DNA of 64,000 nucleotides. It comes from Syntrophobacter sp963666995. Its GTDB lineage: Bacteria; Desulfobacterota; Syntrophobacteria; Syntrophobacterales; Syntrophobacteraceae. The notes beneath the pieces were generated by a model. That model had not been told where the DNA came from. It made no database searches and saw only the letters and a list, made by a program, of their open reading frames with translations. A program made the translations under genes and the position numbers. How positions within the stretch are numbered: the stretch's first letter is position 1; each line of letters begins with the position of its first letter. Shown piece after piece: positions 36,673 through 45,153 of the stretch. The stretch lies in contig OY762941.1 of the NCBI GenBank assembly GCA_963666995.1, positions 5,022,001 through 5,086,000 on the forward strand, in the 5' to 3' direction.

Positions 36673-36884
36673 GAGGTCATAGTGTTCTCGGAATGAATTG
36701 CGTTCTTGTTATGGTACGAAAAGCACAAATCGCCCTTTACTCTTCAATAGTTCCACAACCCCTTCGACTAACGGCTTTTTGGATAAACGAGAAGCGACAA
36801 ATATCGAACACTCGGAAGATCCCCCGCACATTCGGCATCATGAGCCCGATCCGTGAAGCGGGCCACCCCTAAGCACACTGCAGG

Positions 36885-37547
36885 CTACGAGGCACACTCC
36901 TCGTACCTGCTTCCTGAAATTGCCCTGATCGCGCTTAGGGAAAACCGGGTAATGTGATCGGCGAGACCCTCGATCTCGGCACGGTCAAACTTTAGCGCAT
37001 AGAGTCGAGTGAGCACCTGTCTGCCGATGTTGTACGCGATACATTGCCCGATGATGCTCAATACATAAAGCCTCACGACTTCATCACCGACCTCTTCGCC
37101 CAGCATTTCCCGGACTATTCCGGTAAGGCACTGGTGAAGGGGCCTGATCCCCTGCTCCACCATTTGCTCAAGCGCCGACGTGGGCTGAGCGACCTCCCTG
37201 ATCATCAGCTTCCCATGCCAGGCGGGTCTGCCTTCATCGAACACACGGAAAAGGAATGAACGGATAAACGCGTAAAGCCTGGCCTCGATGGTCGCCCCGG
37301 GGCCCAGATTCAAATCCGCAGGGTACTTCTTCAGAGCGGAACTCAGAGCGTAATTGAGAACGGCCGAATACAGGCTCTCCTTGTCACCGAAGTAATAGTT
37401 GACGGCAGCCACGTTTACCCCCGCGCGCCTTGAAATCTCCCGTACGGTCGCTTCGCGAAACCCATGCCGCGCAAAAGTCTCCCCCGCCGCTTCAAGCAGC
37501 CGAATTCGTGTGTCCGTACTCTTATCATCGATTTTCATTCTCAACAC
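36885..37547 (-). CDS. TetR-family regulator, CecR-like
   Basis: 220 residues from GTG (ATG three codons later is an alternative). HTH: RIRLLEAAGETFARHGFREATVREISRRAGVNVAAVNYYFGDKESLY. The C-terminal ligand domain (GRPAWHGKLMIREVAQPTSALEQMVEQGIRP) matches the DUF1956/CecR type. First gene on this strand before the RND operon, so it probably represses the pump and responds to its substrates. Confidence 0.92.
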   Translation of the reverse strand: MLRMKIDDKSTDTRIRLLEAAGETFARHGFREATVREISRRAGVNVAAVNYYFGDKESLYSAVLNYALSSALKKYPADLNLGPGATIEARLYAFIRSFLFRVFDEGRPAWHGKLMIREVAQPTSALEQMVEQGIRPLHQCLTGIVREMLGEEVGDEVVRLYVLSIIGQCIAYNIGRQVLTRLYALKFDRAEIEGLADHITRFSLSAIRAISGSRYEECAS

Positions 37548-37888
37548 GCCCGCTTCCCGGAAGCCTCGCTACGCCCCGCACCTGTTAGCGTATAAGGTTC
37601 CATTCAAATAAACGGCTATTGCCGCATCTTGCAGAAGATAAAACGAAACGTATGTTTAAAACATTCGCTTGGAACAGTCAACCGTTTCCGCTGTGTGGTA
37701 AACTCCCCCTGCCGTCGGTCTCCGTGGAGCGGATACACCCCGCGCGATTCGATTTCCTTTGTCCTTATCGTTCTTTACAAATGAGGACGCGTGTGTAACA
37801 CAGGACACGTACGGGGTACGGCACGTTAATGGCAAGCTGACGGCTTCAGGGCAGTTGAACTGCACGGACGCAATCAAGGGAGGACTCT
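37548..37888. other. Intergenic region between divergent tetR and rnz
   Basis: 341 bp without a credible gene. Contains an 11-bp palindrome TGTGTAACACA at 37792-37802. Confidence 0.5.
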
Positions 37889-38815
37889 TTGGAGTGTATC
37901 CTGCTTGGGACAGGGGGCATGATGCCGATGCCCGACAGGTATCTTTCTTCCATGGCCGTCAGGCTTAACGGGACGACCTACCTCTTCGACGCGGGCGAAG
38001 GCACTCAATTGGCCTGGAAGAAATGCCGCCTCGGGCTAAGAGGCCTGCGGGTCATTGCGGTGACTCACCTTCACGCCGACCACTGCCTCGGGCTCCCCGG
38101 GATGATGATGTTGAGGGCACAAATGAACGATCCGGGGCCCCTGACCATTCTCGGTCCTCCCGGCATCGAAGCTTTCGTCATGCGGAACCACGACAGCCTG
38201 AACTTTCATCTCAATTACCCCGTGGACTTTATCGAGTGGTCGGTTTCGCAGGGCACGTCCGCTTATGAGGATGAACATGTCCGTATCCTTTGGCACCCGC
38301 TCGAACATACCCGGTTTTGTCTCGGCTATCGGTGGGAAGAAAAAGAACGGCCCGGAAAATTCGATCCGGGCTCGGCAATCGCTTTGGGGATCCCCCCGGG
38401 TCCTGCCTGGGGAAGGCTGCAAAAGGGGGAAACGGTCGAAGCTTCATCCGGTGAAGCAATCAGCCCTCACCAGGTCCTCGGCCCGCCAAGAAGAGGGAGA
38501 CATGGCGCCTACGTCGTCGACACCCGCCCCACCGAAGGGATCGGGGGCCTCTGCAACAACGCGGACATCGCTTTCATCGAAGGGATGTTTCTGCCCGAAC
38601 ATTCGGACCACGCGGTCAACAAGGGGCATCTGACCGTTGTCGAGGCCGCTGAAATTGCACGGCAGGCACGCGTAAAGCGAGCCGTCCTGATTCATTTCAG
38701 CCCGAGGTATACCGAAAATGACCTCTCCGGAATGGAAAGGATTGCTCGGGAATATTTCGATCGGGTGCAAGTCGGCAGAGACCTCGCCAGCTATCCCATT
38801 CAATTTCCCGAGTGA
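37889..38815 (+). CDS. rnz: Ribonuclease Z
   Basis: 308 residues from a TTG with GGGAGG 5-6 bases upstream. Metallo-beta-lactamase fold: DAGEGTQ, zinc motif THLHADHCLGLPG, later DHAVNKGH and the RNase Z-specific HFSPRY near the C-terminus. It trims tRNA 3' trailers. Length matches short-form bacterial enzymes (about 305). Confidence 0.93.
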   Translation: MECILLGTGGMMPMPDRYLSSMAVRLNGTTYLFDAGEGTQLAWKKCRLGLRGLRVIAVTHLHADHCLGLPGMMMLRAQMNDPGPLTILGPPGIEAFVMRNHDSLNFHLNYPVDFIEWSVSQGTSAYEDEHVRILWHPLEHTRFCLGYRWEEKERPGKFDPGSAIALGIPPGPAWGRLQKGETVEASSGEAISPHQVLGPPRRGRHGAYVVDTRPTEGIGGLCNNADIAFIEGMFLPEHSDHAVNKGHLTVVEAAEIARQARVKRAVLIHFSPRYTENDLSGMERIAREYFDRVQVGRDLASYPIQFPE

Positions 38816-38841
38816 AAGCAGCAGAAGAAGCAGAAGCAGAA

Positions 38842-38865
38842 AGGGGCAGGAAGTGCCCTGCCCCT
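38842..38865. terminator. Hairpin between convergent rnz and ferredoxin genes
   Basis: AGGGGCAGG pairs perfectly with CCTGCCCCT around a 6-base loop. No long T tract on either side; could serve both strands. Confidence 0.55.
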
Positions 38866-38971
38866 CTGAGGATTTCAAAGAACCACGGGAGATTGGACTC
38901 GTCCGCGGCATGCCGCGGTCACGCTCGATGCCGCTTCCCTTTCCTTCGACGATCTCCGGAACGCCCGGATG

Positions 38972-39379
38972 TCAACAAACGAACTCCATCGCCTTATAGG
39001 GACAGGTGGGCACACACAGTTCACACGCGATGCACTTCTCACGGTCGAAGGTCACCGTCATCTCGGGCCTCGTCACGTAGAGAGCGCCGGTGGGACAAAT
39101 CGAGACACAGGCAGTGCACGCTATACACCTGTCCTCGTGCCATCGAGCGTCCTGGGTGAACGACTCGAATTCCACCCCCAGGCCTCTCACATATGCAAGA
39201 CCGGCTTCAATGTCCTTTTCACCGCCGCTGATTTCAATCACAAGCCTGCCCTGTTCCCTTGGAGTGATCCGGGCGCTGAGGATGTTCACCTTCAACCCGT
39301 ATTCCGTAATCAATTCATAAGTAACCGGCCGATCGATCAAATGCGCCGGGAAATTGAAAATCAGTCGTTTCGTAGCCAT
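38972..39379 (-). CDS. NIL-domain 2[4Fe-4S] ferredoxin of homocysteine synthesis
   Basis: 135 residues from the ATG with AAGGAGG 8 bases upstream. Residues about 1-75 are the NIL domain (ATKRLIFNFPAHLIDRPVTYEL...); the rest holds two complete clusters, CIACTACVSICP and CIACELCVPTCP. In methanogens and sulfate reducers a NIL-ferredoxin acts with a DUF39 protein to make homocysteine from aspartate semialdehyde and sulfide. The DUF39 gene is 31 bp upstream here. Confidence 0.93.
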   Translation of the reverse strand: MATKRLIFNFPAHLIDRPVTYELITEYGLKVNILSARITPREQGRLVIEISGGEKDIEAGLAYVRGLGVEFESFTQDARWHEDRCIACTACVSICPTGALYVTRPEMTVTFDREKCIACELCVPTCPYKAMEFVC

Positions 39380-39410
39380 ATCCATTGCCTCCTTCCACGG
39401 TTTTGATCGG

Positions 39411-40637
39411 TTAAGCGGATGCCGCACGGTTTGTCTCGATCGGCCTCTCGTTCAGTGCTTTGAACTTGAGTCCTGAATCCGCGGAAGGCAGAGGCTCGAC
39501 GGGTTCCGTCAGAAGGAAGTCCCCCTTTTGGATCCATCCTTTCAAAACATTCGCCACCTCTCTGGCTTTGGAATAGGACGACAGTCCGGCAGTTGGGATT
39601 TTCTTGCCGTTGAAAACGAAAGATCCCGATTTCAGTTCGGCATAATTCACCTCCCCGAGGCTGCCGGGAACGCAATTGGGATATGCCTCGCTGTAATCAA
39701 TCACCTGAGCGACTATGTCCTTATCCTCCACCGCCGTGTACAGGAGGATTTCTTCATCGAGAATGGGAATGGGGATTCCGAGTCCAACAGCCATCGTGAC
39801 GCCGTACCCGACAAATGAAGCGCCGCGGAGCCATCGGGCGTCCATTTGCTTGAGATCCCCTTTCACGGCAAGAGTGCCCGCTCCCATTCGCGGGACACCG
39901 TTCTCCGCCCTGGGCACCGTTGGGTTATGCTGAGTCCCCGCGCCGATCACATAGCCGATCCCACCGCCAAGGAAGATCCGGGTCCCGAGACCTATGGTTT
40001 TATAGAGCGGATCGTTCAGGAGCGGACTCAACTGACCGGCGCTGCAGTAGTTGGCGTTTTTCATCCTGGGCTTGAGCATGCCCATATATGTATAGATCAC
40101 GCGGTCCGACAGGTTTACCGCGACATTATAGTTTTGATAGGCATTTCTCATGTTGAACAGGACGGCCTCGTTCATGTCCTTCAGACTGATCAAGGTTTCG
40201 AGTTTGCACCTCGGATAACAGTCCGTCCCGTAGGTGTCGACAATGAGCTCGACATCTCTGCCGGCCACGAGGTTCTCGATGACATGGGCACCGCCATAGT
40301 TAAACGTGCCTGGATAAATCCTGTTCAGAGGATCATTTTCCGGCAGGGCTGTCGCCCCAAGCATAAGGTCCACGGCTGCAAAGCCCGTGTAGACGGGCAC
40401 CCCGCCAAGGGTTACCGTACCCCCGCCCATTTTGATCCTGGGCTTTGCGTGGCCGGCATTGAAGTACGCTCCCGAAGAGCACATCGGAGCAAATGTCCCC
40501 GTTGTGACGACATCCACCTCAGCGGAGGCTTTCTTGATGCCCCTGGTCCTGACCACTTCGATTATTTCTTCGGCATTGTAAATTACTGCTTTACCCTTAC
40601 TGATTTTTTCATTTATTTCCTGAATTGTTTTCGCCAT
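39411..40637 (-). CDS. DUF39 homocysteine biosynthesis protein (aspartate semialdehyde sulfurtransferase)
   Basis: 408 residues from the ATG with AGGAG 9 bases upstream; the frame from 40694 is not favoured. Conserved blocks are TTGTFAPMCSSGAYFNAGHAKPRI, DTYGTDCYPRC and FLGGGIGYVIGAGTQHNP, with Cys in APMCSSG and DCYPRC as candidate persulfide carriers. DUF39 plus NIL-ferredoxin genes have been linked experimentally to sulfide-dependent homocysteine formation in Methanosarcina and Desulfovibrio; a third factor (COG2122) is not in the window. The CBS domains fused to some archaeal homologues are absent. Confidence 0.93.
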   Translation of the reverse strand: MAKTIQEINEKISKGKAVIYNAEEIIEVVRTRGIKKASAEVDVVTTGTFAPMCSSGAYFNAGHAKPRIKMGGGTVTLGGVPVYTGFAAVDLMLGATALPENDPLNRIYPGTFNYGGAHVIENLVAGRDVELIVDTYGTDCYPRCKLETLISLKDMNEAVLFNMRNAYQNYNVAVNLSDRVIYTYMGMLKPRMKNANYCSAGQLSPLLNDPLYKTIGLGTRIFLGGGIGYVIGAGTQHNPTVPRAENGVPRMGAGTLAVKGDLKQMDARWLRGASFVGYGVTMAVGLGIPIPILDEEILLYTAVEDKDIVAQVIDYSEAYPNCVPGSLGEVNYAELKSGSFVFNGKKIPTAGLSSYSKAREVANVLKGWIQKGDFLLTEPVEPLPSADSGLKFKALNERPIETNRAASA

Positions 40638-40967
40638 CGGAATTATCTCCTGAATTGCGGTTAAACTTCGCACCGGCCGCAGTAGAGCGGCCATTGGCCG
40701 GCTTCAGGAGTATCCATTATCCATAACATCAGACCACCCCCTTTCACAACCCGACTCGCGAATGGCTCCGTGCCCGTCCGGCAGAGGCAAAGCAGTCAGC
40801 GAGATGGAAATATAGCCCTTGCAGGGAGCTGCATGGCAGCCTATTCTTTCTTGACTCTTCATACGCGGCCTTATACTATACTAAACTAATATAGATTCCT
40901 GCAATACCTAATTGCCAAGGCCCTTTCCCTTTTGACATTTGGCCGCTTCTCCAGCAAAGGAAAGACC
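40638..40967. other. Divergent control region between DUF39 and HdrC-like genes
   Basis: 330 bp. On the DUF39 side three GC-rich segments (40671-40680, 40687-40692, 40696-40702) can pair in mutually exclusive ways. An AT-rich block at about 40870-40905 (TATACTATACTAAACTAATA) has -10-like hexamers in both directions, with a TTGACT 15 bases before the first TATACT on the plus strand. Confidence 0.4.
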
Positions 40968-41927
40968 ATGCAGACACTTGATGAACTCAAGACCGAAAGC
41001 CCGGATTTCGTCGCTTTACGAGCTGCGATCAACCTTTGCTACACGTGCAGTTCGTGTGTCACCGAATGCCCGGTGAACCGCGCTACGGACCGCCTCCGGC
41101 CTCTCAAACTCATCAGGATGGCAAGCCTCGGCCTTTTTGATGAACTCATCCGGCTCCCGGAGATCTGGTACTGCCTTTTGTGCAACCGGTGCAAAAATGT
41201 CTGCCCGATGACGGTAAAACCCCCGGCCCTGATCGATTACCTTCGCAGGACAGCGGTTCGAACCGGGGTAGCCGGCGCAGACGTGCCACAGCAAATCAAG
41301 GCATTTGTTCTCGCGCTTCACCGAATCCGCCGCCAGGCCGTTTCCCATTGTCTTGAGGGTCTCGATGCGACCCAGGAGCCATCAGACTGGTTTACCCCTG
41401 CTGAAACCGGCACAACCGCCCCGGCATGCGATGTTCCGCCGTTTCAACTGGTTTCGAATCCCCTGGCTTTCACAAAAGCCTGTACCGATTACCTCGGCTT
41501 CCCGACAAACCTGACATCCTGTTTCACCTGTACCGAATGCAGCAACTCCTGCCCTGTTTCTCACGAACGCGCGGTGTTTGATCCCATGTGGGTATTCCGC
41601 ATGATCGCGTTCGGCTATCGCGAGGAGATCCTCAAATCGCCGTCCATCTGGCTTTGCCTTGGTTGCCGAAGTTGCACCAATGCCTGCGGGCAGTTGGTAA
41701 GAGGGCATCTTGTGTTCAATCGACTTCAGGAACTGGCCCTGGCCGGCGGTATTGTGGATTCCCGGTTCCCGAATCGCTGGCGCAAAACCCAGGACGCCAT
41801 CTATTGCCGGTTCACCGAGCAAATCGATTCCGTTCTCCACCTTGAATCCGAGCCGTCGGGCTCAGGCAGGGGGGTCTCCGGGGAGTCGCCAACCCTGGAA
41901 AATGTAACAGATACCGTAACGTTGTAG
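40968..41927 (+). CDS. HdrC-like protein with four [4Fe-4S] motifs (tandem duplication)
   Basis: 319 residues; ATG with AAAGGA upstream. Four Cys motifs in two pairs: CYTCSSCVTECP and CLLCNRCKNVCP near the N-terminus, CFTCTECSNSCP and CLGCRSCTNACG in the second half. Each pair with its helical spacer (e.g. PLKLIRMASLGLFDELIRLPEIWYC, DPMWVFRMIAFGYREEILKSPSIWLC) is one HdrC unit, so the protein is two HdrC copies fused. It lacks the CCG domains of HdrB and any FAD domain, and no HdrA/HdrB gene is adjacent. Likely a cytoplasmic electron carrier. Confidence 0.85.
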   Translation: MQTLDELKTESPDFVALRAAINLCYTCSSCVTECPVNRATDRLRPLKLIRMASLGLFDELIRLPEIWYCLLCNRCKNVCPMTVKPPALIDYLRRTAVRTGVAGADVPQQIKAFVLALHRIRRQAVSHCLEGLDATQEPSDWFTPAETGTTAPACDVPPFQLVSNPLAFTKACTDYLGFPTNLTSCFTCTECSNSCPVSHERAVFDPMWVFRMIAFGYREEILKSPSIWLCLGCRSCTNACGQLVRGHLVFNRLQELALAGGIVDSRFPNRWRKTQDAIYCRFTEQIDSVLHLESEPSGSGRGVSGESPTLENVTDTVTL

Positions 41928-41951
41928 GGAATTGCGCACGTATCGTATACT
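41922..41951 (+). promoter_or_regulatory. Putative promoter of the Rrf2 regulator
   Basis: TTGTAG, 18-base spacer, TATACT; the -35 overlaps the stop of the HdrC-like gene. Confidence 0.4.
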
Positions 41952-42032
41952 CTTCATACCGGACCGGGAAATCACCACACTCCCGGTTCGACCCCACGGG
42001 AGATTCGGAAAGATGAGCTGGAGTAACCTTAA

Positions 42033-42473
42033 ATGAAGTTGTCCACGAGAAGCCGCTATGGTACAAGGCTGATGCTGGACATGGCGCAGCACTACGGTCA
42101 AGGCCCGATTCAACTGGGGGCGATTGCCAAACGACAGAATATTCCGTTAAAATACCTGGAGCAGATCATTATCCCGTTGAAGAAGGGAAATTTTGTCAAG
42201 AGCGTTCGAGGCCAGAAGGGCGGCCATTTGCTGGCAAAGTCTCCCGAAGAAATCACGGTGGGAGAGATTGTGGCTCTGATGGAAGGCGGATTTGAACTGA
42301 CCAACTGCAATCACGATTCACGGGTTTGTGAGCGGTTCGATATCTGCCTCACTCGCCGCGTCTGGCAGAAGGCCACGGAAGCCATGTACAGGTCCTTGAA
42401 CGAGACCACTCTGTCCGATCTCGTGAAAATGGGCGAGACGGATGCGGACGGTGAGGGATCAGGTTTGTGCTAA
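42033..42473 (+). CDS. Rrf2-family transcriptional regulator (IscR-like cysteines)
   Basis: 146 residues with GGAG 9 bases upstream. HTH: SRYGTRLMLDMAQHYGQGPIQLGAIAKRQNIPLKYLEQIIIPLKKGNFVKSVRGQKGG. Three Cys in CNHDSRVCERFDIC are spaced as in IscR/NsrR, so an Fe-S or sulfur-sensing role is likely. Sits between Fe-S/sulfur genes and a MOSC protein; candidate regulator of the homocysteine pair and the HdrC-like gene, or of cysteine metabolism. Confidence 0.93.
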   Translation: MKLSTRSRYGTRLMLDMAQHYGQGPIQLGAIAKRQNIPLKYLEQIIIPLKKGNFVKSVRGQKGGHLLAKSPEEITVGEIVALMEGGFELTNCNHDSRVCERFDICLTRRVWQKATEAMYRSLNETTLSDLVKMGETDADGEGSGLC

Positions 42474-42504
42474 CTCATATCAGGAAATATTCAGCAGGTG
42501 TCTT

Positions 42505-42951
42505 ATGAAAATTGTTTCGATTGCTGTCAGTAAGAAAAAGGGAACGCGGAAGACCATTGTCGAGGAAGCGCTTCTGGTCCCGGACCACGGCGTGGAGGGA
42601 GACGCCCATGCCGGGAAATGGCATCGTCAGGTGAGTTTTCTTGCATCCGAAAGCATTGAAGAGGCCCGCAAAAGAGGCCTCGACGTCGACTTCGGCGATT
42701 TTGCCGAAAATATAGCCACTGAGGGCATCAAGTGGACCGAAGTCCCTGTCGGGACCCGCGTGAAGGTTGGGGAATCCGCCCTGGTCGAAATTACTCAGAT
42801 CGGCAAGGAATGCCACACCAAGTGTGCGATATTCTACATGGCTGGAGACTGCATCATGCCCCGCGAGGGAATTTTCGCCCGGGTACTCCAGGGAGGAACG
42901 ATCCGTTGCGGCGATCCGATCGTCCTTCAGCCCGAAGATGCTCCTCTTTGA
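42505..42951 (+). CDS. MOSC-domain protein
   Basis: 148 residues from the ATG with AGGTG upstream, 31 bp after the regulator. GVEGDAHAGKWHRQVS, FAENIATEG and the C-terminal ECHTKCAIFYMAGDCIMPREGIFARVLQGG block are the MOSC fold. MOSC proteins carry sulfur for molybdenum (or tungsten) cofactor maturation through a conserved Cys (here in GKECHTKC). Useful to an organism rich in formate dehydrogenases. Confidence 0.9.
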   Translation: MKIVSIAVSKKKGTRKTIVEEALLVPDHGVEGDAHAGKWHRQVSFLASESIEEARKRGLDVDFGDFAENIATEGIKWTEVPVGTRVKVGESALVEITQIGKECHTKCAIFYMAGDCIMPREGIFARVLQGGTIRCGDPIVLQPEDAPL

Positions 42952-43020
42952 TCCCGGCCTCTTCCGTCCTCGCTCATGGAAAGCCCACCGCACCGCCTTT
43001 CCCCGGCACCATGCCCGAGG

Positions 43021-43054
43021 CGTTGATCCTGCGATTTGACTCGCAGGATCAACG
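43021..43054. terminator. Perfect 14-bp inverted repeat between convergent genes
   Basis: CGTTGATCCTGCGA - TTTGAC - TCGCAGGATCAACG. It lies between the ends of the MOSC gene and the 53-residue membrane protein gene and could terminate both, though T tracts are missing. Confidence 0.6.
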
Positions 43055-43134
43055 ATAGAGGGGCCACTTCCTTCGGCGCCTCGAACGAGCCCTTCCGAAA
43101 GCGAACACAATTCGACAAAGGGATCGGTTCCCCC

Positions 43135-43296
43135 CTACTGGCCGGGGAAAAATGTGTAGCTGATCCAGACGAGTACACCCAGCGCAACGACCCCAAGACC
43201 TATGCTCCATCCTACGAGTTTCTTCTCGACGGGGAGCAGGGGTTCGTATTCCATTTTTTTCATTTCTTCAGAAAGCTTAATCTCTTCTTTTGCCAT
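43135..43296 (-). CDS. 53-residue membrane protein paired with the YeiH-type transporter
   Basis: ATG with GGAG 7-8 bases upstream. A charged N-terminal half (KEEIKLSEEMKKMEYEPLLPVEKK) is followed by one transmembrane helix (LVGWSIGLGVVALGVLVWISYTF). It is 46 bp downstream of the transporter on the same strand and probably in the same transcript. By analogy with other transporters that have miniprotein subunits, it may stabilise or regulate the transporter; I know no named family for it. Confidence 0.78.
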   Translation of the reverse strand: MAKEEIKLSEEMKKMEYEPLLPVEKKLVGWSIGLGVVALGVLVWISYTFFPGQ

Positions 43297-43342
43297 CTTC
43301 TTATCTCCTATATGTCGGCTCAAGAGGCTCTCGTTCTTCGTG

Positions 43343-44782
43343 TTAGACCAGGGGAGGCTTAACCCCATGGAAGAAGATCCAGGAGATGATGAGTCCGACC
43401 CATATGATGAATCCAAACAGGCACAGAATGTAAATCGCCGCCAGCTTCCCGATGCCTTCCTCCCAAAGCTTCTTGAAATTGGACACAACTCCGATTGTAA
43501 AGAACGTCATGGCAAAGAAGATCTGTCTCAAGCCATCCGCCTCCCCCATAGCCGCCTTTGATGGATTGAGGAAGTTCGAATTGGCGATGCACAGAACAAG
43601 AAGAACGGCGAACGTCACCACATAACCGATAACGAACTTGGGGAATCTTTCCCAGATCTGCCCGGGGCGGAATTTTTCGCCCGGTTTGGACTCGATGACG
43701 GTGCACCAGATGAAGGCCAGAATGAAAGCCCAAATACCGATGAAGACGTCGATAAAGATCTTCACCGTGGTTGCCGTCATAAGAATCCAGCCCTCTTTGT
43801 AATTGACCCCGTCGACGGCGAGTGCCTTCGCCCGGATGAGCGCATCTATAATCGCGCCGCTCGCCACAGCAGCCCCATCCGTCTTGACGGCAAGGCCCAT
43901 CCACGCCCCCGCCACCATCGGCTCTTTATAAAGAAAGGTCTGACCAAGGAAGGGCAGCAAAAGCAGCTCCACCACCGCGAATATCACGACGAGCGATGAG
44001 ACCATGATGGGCACCACGGGGCGCGCCCTGATGGCGCCGCCGGTAGCGATTGCCGCCGAAACGCCGCAGATGGAAATGCCGGATGCAAGGGGGGCCGACC
44101 ATTCGCGGCTGAACTTGAAGTACCGTCGCGCCACGTAATAAACCACCGCCCAATAGATGAGGTAGGCTTCAATGATCGCGCACAATCCCCGGAATATCAC
44201 CGCGGAAGCAAGGCCCAGGGCGTCCACGGCCTTCACACCCAGGGACCCGCCCATAATGACTATGGCCGTCTTGATATACCATTCCGGCCTTATCGCTTCC
44301 TGGATCTTGCTCCCGAATTTCATGAAGAAATTGCCCACAATAAGCCCCACGAGGAGTGCGATGATGAACCCCGATTCACCGGTCAGGTTCAGGGACCACG
44401 GAATTTTGAAGCCGGCCAGTTTGTCGGGTGTCGCCGCGATGTAAGCGTAATTGCCGGCTATCAGGCACGCATAACTTACCCAGAACACCGCCGTGAAACT
44501 CAGCAGAAATTTCCCCACATTATATTTCAGTATGCTCGCTCCAACCGACATCACGACCAGGAGGAACACGTAGGTCAGAACCACTGCTCCCGGACCTGAG
44601 ACCGTAGATGCTTTTGATACGGGGACGAGGGCCTTGGAAAGATCAGTCCAGACGTTGAGCTTGGCCGTCCATCCTAAAAAGTCGATTCCGGCGAGCTGAG
44701 TGATCGAAAGAAGAAACAGGAATAAACCGATCCATAAGGCCATCCAGTCTTCGTTTGCTACGATGTATTTGTCATTGCCCAT
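43343..44782 (-). CDS. YeiH-family putative sulfate/anion exporter (long form)
   Basis: 479 residues with about 11-12 membrane helices. Family blocks: LVGLIVGNF, IKTAIVIMGGSLGVKAV, ISICGVSAAIATGGAIRA and VVSNFKKLWEEGIGK. E. coli YeiH is about 350 residues; this one carries roughly 100 additional N-terminal residues with extra helices plus a longer loop. The family is annotated as putative sulfate exporters on thin evidence; export of sulfite, sulfonates or other anions is equally possible. Preceded by a sigma-54 type promoter and divergent from a sensor kinase/sigma-54 activator pair. Confidence 0.88.
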   Translation of the reverse strand: MGNDKYIVANEDWMALWIGLFLFLLSITQLAGIDFLGWTAKLNVWTDLSKALVPVSKASTVSGPGAVVLTYVFLLVVMSVGASILKYNVGKFLLSFTAVFWVSYACLIAGNYAYIAATPDKLAGFKIPWSLNLTGESGFIIALLVGLIVGNFFMKFGSKIQEAIRPEWYIKTAIVIMGGSLGVKAVDALGLASAVIFRGLCAIIEAYLIYWAVVYYVARRYFKFSREWSAPLASGISICGVSAAIATGGAIRARPVVPIMVSSLVVIFAVVELLLLPFLGQTFLYKEPMVAGAWMGLAVKTDGAAVASGAIIDALIRAKALAVDGVNYKEGWILMTATTVKIFIDVFIGIWAFILAFIWCTVIESKPGEKFRPGQIWERFPKFVIGYVVTFAVLLVLCIANSNFLNPSKAAMGEADGLRQIFFAMTFFTIGVVSNFKKLWEEGIGKLAAIYILCLFGFIIWVGLIISWIFFHGVKPPLV

Positions 44783-45153
44783 CTTTCACCTCCGCCTTTT
44801 ATGAAAGTCAATAAAATCCGCAATGAAGCTGTGTTATCCTCTCTCCCTCCTCCCGGGTGCAATCACCTCCTTTTCGTTCGGGTCCTGGCCTGAATTCTGA
44901 AAGAGAACAAGTTTCGTGCCACTTGCGCGGTTCATACCGGTTGGGTTTCGATGTCCTGGAACATCAAGTATCTAAGGCGGCCTATTGAATCAAAGATAAT
45001 GATAACCATCTGAATGACCAGCTAATCTATTAAAAAAAAGTGGAAACCGCTGAAGGCAGTGGAAACTTTTGTTTGCAGAATTGTCTCTCTGCTTCCTTTT
45101 GGGCATAATGACATGAAACGATGGGAACCCCATGTTTACAGAAAGGCCTGTTC
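44783..45153. other. Control region between transporter and sensor kinase genes
   Basis: 371 bp, no gene. Contains the sigma-54 promoter, an inverted repeat GATGT-CCTGGA-ACATC (44950-44965) upstream of it as a possible activator site, and two direct GTGGAAAC repeats near 45040-45065. Confidence 0.45.
44907..44921 (-). promoter_or_regulatory. Sigma-54 promoter of the YeiH-type transporter operon
   Basis: Minus strand TGGCACGAAACTTGT: the -24 element TGGCACG is perfect, the 4-base gap is correct and the -12 element TTGT differs from TTGC by one base. It would start transcription near 44896 with a leader of about 114 nt. Confidence 0.65.

Larger units (their letters stand above)
36462..36884. 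other. Intergenic region with efflux operon promoter
   Basis: About 420 bp between the TetR gene and the channel gene; no ORF supported. Contains the promoter and inverted repeat listed below. Confidence 0.5.

Noticed and set aside
45030..45075. Hairpin CCGCTG-AAGG-CAGTGG with a run of eight T on the minus strand
   Set aside because: No minus-strand gene ends here and the T run is 7 bases from the stem; not a convincing terminator.
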